The notes below the pieces were generated by a model. It saw only the letters and a program-made list of their open reading frames with translations, did no database searches and was not told where the DNA came from. From assembly GCA_036389795.1 (NCBI GenBank), contig DASVWD010000099.1, forward strand, positions 1 to 64,000: a stretch of DNA of 64,000 nucleotides, given 5' to 3'. This DNA comes from Longimicrobium sp. Lineage in GTDB: Bacteria; Gemmatimonadota; Gemmatimonadetes; Longimicrobiales; Longimicrobiaceae. The translations under genes and the position numbers were made by a program. Positions 62,442 to 64,000 of this stretch are shown here, piece by piece; the first letter of the stretch is position 1, and each line of letters starts with the position of its first letter.

Positions 62442-62454
62442 GTACCTAGTGCAT
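62419..62454. promoter_or_regulatory. 36-bp palindromic operator
   Basis: ATGCACTGGGTAC and GTACCTAGTGCAT are inverted 13-bp half-sites with one mismatch and a 10-nt spacer. It covers the -10/-35 interval of the minus-strand promoter and lies 16 bp before the XRE start codon. A repressor bound here would block the operon and control its own gene. An upstream TTGACC (62386) with TACCAT 17 nt later could be the plus-strand promoter. Confidence 0.7.
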
Positions 62455-62469
62455 CTATGGGGGAGCCCA

Positions 62470-62907
62470 ATGACTGAGGCGCCGAAGGGGCTGGGTGAGC
62501 GGATTCGGGAGTTGCGGGAGCGGGCAGGGTTGAGCCAATCCGAACTCGCGCGGCGCGTCCGGCTGTCGGGAGGCCAATCCTACGTCAGTAAGATCGAGGC
62601 GGGTGCAAAGGTGCCTGGCCCGCGCACGCGGCAACTGATAGCGCAGGCGTTCGGGCTACCCGCGGACGCATTGGACAGCTTGGATGCGTGGGACCCCGAA
62701 GCGCTTCAGGACTCCCGTGGATTCAAGGTCCTCGAAGAGGTTGCACGACTTGCACGTGAGCATGGGTGGAGCGAGCGCCGACAGCTCGCGGAAGCCTACC
62801 GGATCGCGCTTCGGCGCGGCTTGCGTGAGGTGGAGTTCCACCCCATTGACAACAGACGCAGGACAGTTTTGAACAATGACAGGCCCACAAGAGGAACTGA
62901 CGGATAG
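62470..62907 (+). CDS. XRE-family repressor of the element
   Basis: 145 residues. The N-terminal HTH is ERIRELRERAGLSQSELARR followed by SGGQSYVSKIEAGAKVPGP, with an unusual insertion (LSGGQS) between helices 2 and 3. The C-terminal half is helical (EEVARLAREHGWSERRQLAE) with no peptidase motif, so SOS self-cleavage is not expected. GGGGGAG lies 6 bases before the ATG. It is the likely binder of the adjacent palindrome. The stop is 32 bases inside the next gene. Confidence 0.85.
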   Translation: MTEAPKGLGERIRELRERAGLSQSELARRVRLSGGQSYVSKIEAGAKVPGPRTRQLIAQAFGLPADALDSLDAWDPEALQDSRGFKVLEEVARLAREHGWSERRQLAEAYRIALRRGLREVEFHPIDNRRRTVLNNDRPTRGTDG

Positions 62908-64000
62908 GCAGCGCGCCCTCGTCTATGACGTCGCCCGCACCATCCTGTTCCTGCGCGACGTCGACTCCGGCCTCGGCGCAGGTCCGGCGGCGTTGAGCGA
63001 CCTTCGCGCCTTGCGGCTGCTCTTCCGTGTCGGGCTGGAGCACGGCGCAACCGGCGGGAATGTGCTGGAGCCCGTCCGTCCGCGCCGCGGCGAGGCCGCG
63101 CGCTGGAGGGTTCGCAGCGGATTGGGGGGCGAACTGCTTCGATTCACGGTCGCGAACTGCGTCGGCCGGGAACTGTTCCGCGACCACCGCTTCAAGCGTG
63201 CTGCGTGTGACCTATTCTCTCTCGCCGTTGTCTTCCCGGCGACCGTCAATCCAACTGATAGGTCCGTGGTCGACCTTCTCTCGGAGTTTGATCCGCGTGC
63301 ACGCTGGGTTGTACGAGACCTTCCGGCCCTCCTGCGATTGCGCACGGCGGTCCACCACGCGCTCGCCTCGTGCCCGCCGCCGCAGTTCCGCACCTGGTTG
63401 CATTCGCCCGCCAGGAGTGCTTGGTCGGCAGGGCGCGACGCCCGGGAGAGCGAACGTTACCGCGCCGCCTCAATCTGGTTTGCGCTCGCGATCAGATCCG
63501 GGCGGCACCTCGGGGACTTTTCGGCGGTATCGCTTGGGTGGACGGGATTGGGAAAGGTTCACAAGCTCCGCGGTGCGTTCCCTAAGGCCGGCCGGTGCTT
63601 CGCGAGGGCGGCGCATGTCGCGCTCCGGTGTGGATTTCGAGCCGAAGCAGCATACGCAGTTCACGGCTTAGCGTCGCTCGCAATCGAAGCACCAAGCGGG
63701 CGGCGCGCGCGCCGTTTGGTAAGGCTCGCGCTACGGCTCTACCCTGCTGGCGACCCGCACCGCCTGCACCTTCTCCACGATCTCGGCTACCTTTGGGTGG
63801 AGGAAGGGCGGTTCGTCGCCGCGCAACGTCTTTTCGGTGCCGTACTCTCGGCCGTGGCCGATGCCGAGCCTGGCCTGCGCATGCTGGTGCTTGCTAACTT
63901 CGTCCGGGCGGCTGCTGGGGCGGGAGACCGGGCGTCTTACGAGGCTTGGTGGTCTGCGGCGTGGAGGGCGGCGCATGAATCAGCGGACAGCCCCCAGCGC
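62876..64000 (+). CDS. TPR-like protein paired with the XRE repressor (partial)
   Basis: At least 375 residues, open to the window end. It starts with ATG inside the last 32 bases of the repressor gene. The first 120 residues are not recognised. From ~190 onwards repeated helix pairs follow (RYRAASIWFALAIRSGRHLG, AFPKAGRCFARAAHVALRCG, GRFVAAQRLFGAVLSAV), which fit tetratricopeptide repeats. A separate TPR partner for an HTH repressor recalls split RRNPP-type sensors, but no peptide gene is seen. C-terminus missing. Confidence 0.7.
   Translation, partial: MTGPQEELTDRQRALVYDVARTILFLRDVDSGLGAGPAALSDLRALRLLFRVGLEHGATGGNVLEPVRPRRGEAARWRVRSGLGGELLRFTVANCVGRELFRDHRFKRAACDLFSLAVVFPATVNPTDRSVVDLLSEFDPRARWVVRDLPALLRLRTAVHHALASCPPPQFRTWLHSPARSAWSAGRDARESERYRAASIWFALAIRSGRHLGDFSAVSLGWTGLGKVHKLRGAFPKAGRCFARAAHVALRCGFRAEAAYAVHGLASLAIEAPSGRRARRLVRLALRLYPAGDPHRLHLLHDLGYLWVEEGRFVAAQRLFGAVLSAVADAEPGLRMLVLANFVRAAAGAGDRASYEAWWSAAWRAAHESADSPQR

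Overview
The window is G+C-rich chromosomal DNA (about 70% by eye). It most resembles a Gemmatimonadota bacterium of the Longimicrobium type. That placement is inferred from several traits: a cluster of short RiPP precursors with an L-x-LD-x-L-x-V-x-SFET leader, many secreted or lipoprotein hypotheticals, bacterial Ig-like (BIG2) lipoproteins, carboxypeptidase-regulatory/TonB-plug proteins, and intergenic spaces full of short dispersed repeats. No rRNA or taxonomic marker was available to confirm it.

Layout. 1-7000: tRNA-Leu(CAA), a lipoprotein, then a TetR-regulated acyl-CoA catabolic operon (enoyl-CoA hydratase, aldehyde dehydrogenase, 3-oxoadipyl-CoA-type thiolase, PaaG-like isomerase). 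7000-8600: five lanthipeptide-like precursor genes, two of them a tandem duplication, with no modification enzymes nearby. 8700-23600: Spy-like lipoprotein, P1/DmpA peptidase, a three-repeat carboxypeptidase-regulatory protein ending in a TonB plug without a barrel, DUF4337 protein, an orphan oligopeptide-binding protein, a large NB-ARC/TPR/BTAD regulator with inverted domain order, a BIG2 lipoprotein, and a frameshifted MazE antitoxin relic. 23900-27700: S-adenosylhomocysteine hydrolase, a cupin, an ArsR-methyltransferase fusion (SahR-like) and a CYCXC protein. 28000-44100: an ADP-forming acyl-CoA synthetase, a CbbX-like AAA protein, rlmN, a translationally coupled EIIA-VanZ-aspS set, and the phoH-pgpH-ybeY-mgtE block. 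44100-54100: an AT-richer foreign nuclease-like gene, an Xre/RES toxin-antitoxin pair with a palindromic operator, a GNAT/amidohydrolase pair, recN and secreted proteins.

From 54264: a tRNA-Gly(GCC)-tRNA-Cys(GCA) pair followed by a tyrosine integrase. An almost unbroken minus-strand series of small, overlapping genes (excisionase-like, RMF-like, ParB-like, CCGHG protein and others) runs back to 62335. A divergent XRE repressor gene and a TPR-like gene that runs off the window lie beyond it. A palindrome overlapping the divergent promoter looks like the element's control switch. The region is read as the integrase-proximal end of a prophage or integrative element inserted at tRNA-Cys; its far end is outside the window.

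The most distinctive unexplained signal is intergenic. A ~150-bp element occurs four times (14537, 30461, 38541, 52107). Each copy has two hairpins whose stems differ between copies by compensatory changes while the loops stay nearly constant, and each copy sits beside degenerate 7-8-bp tandem repeats. Further families (103-bp terminal-inverted-repeat elements, 63-80-bp palindromes after stop codons, short CTCTCCC hairpins) fill most of the other long gaps.
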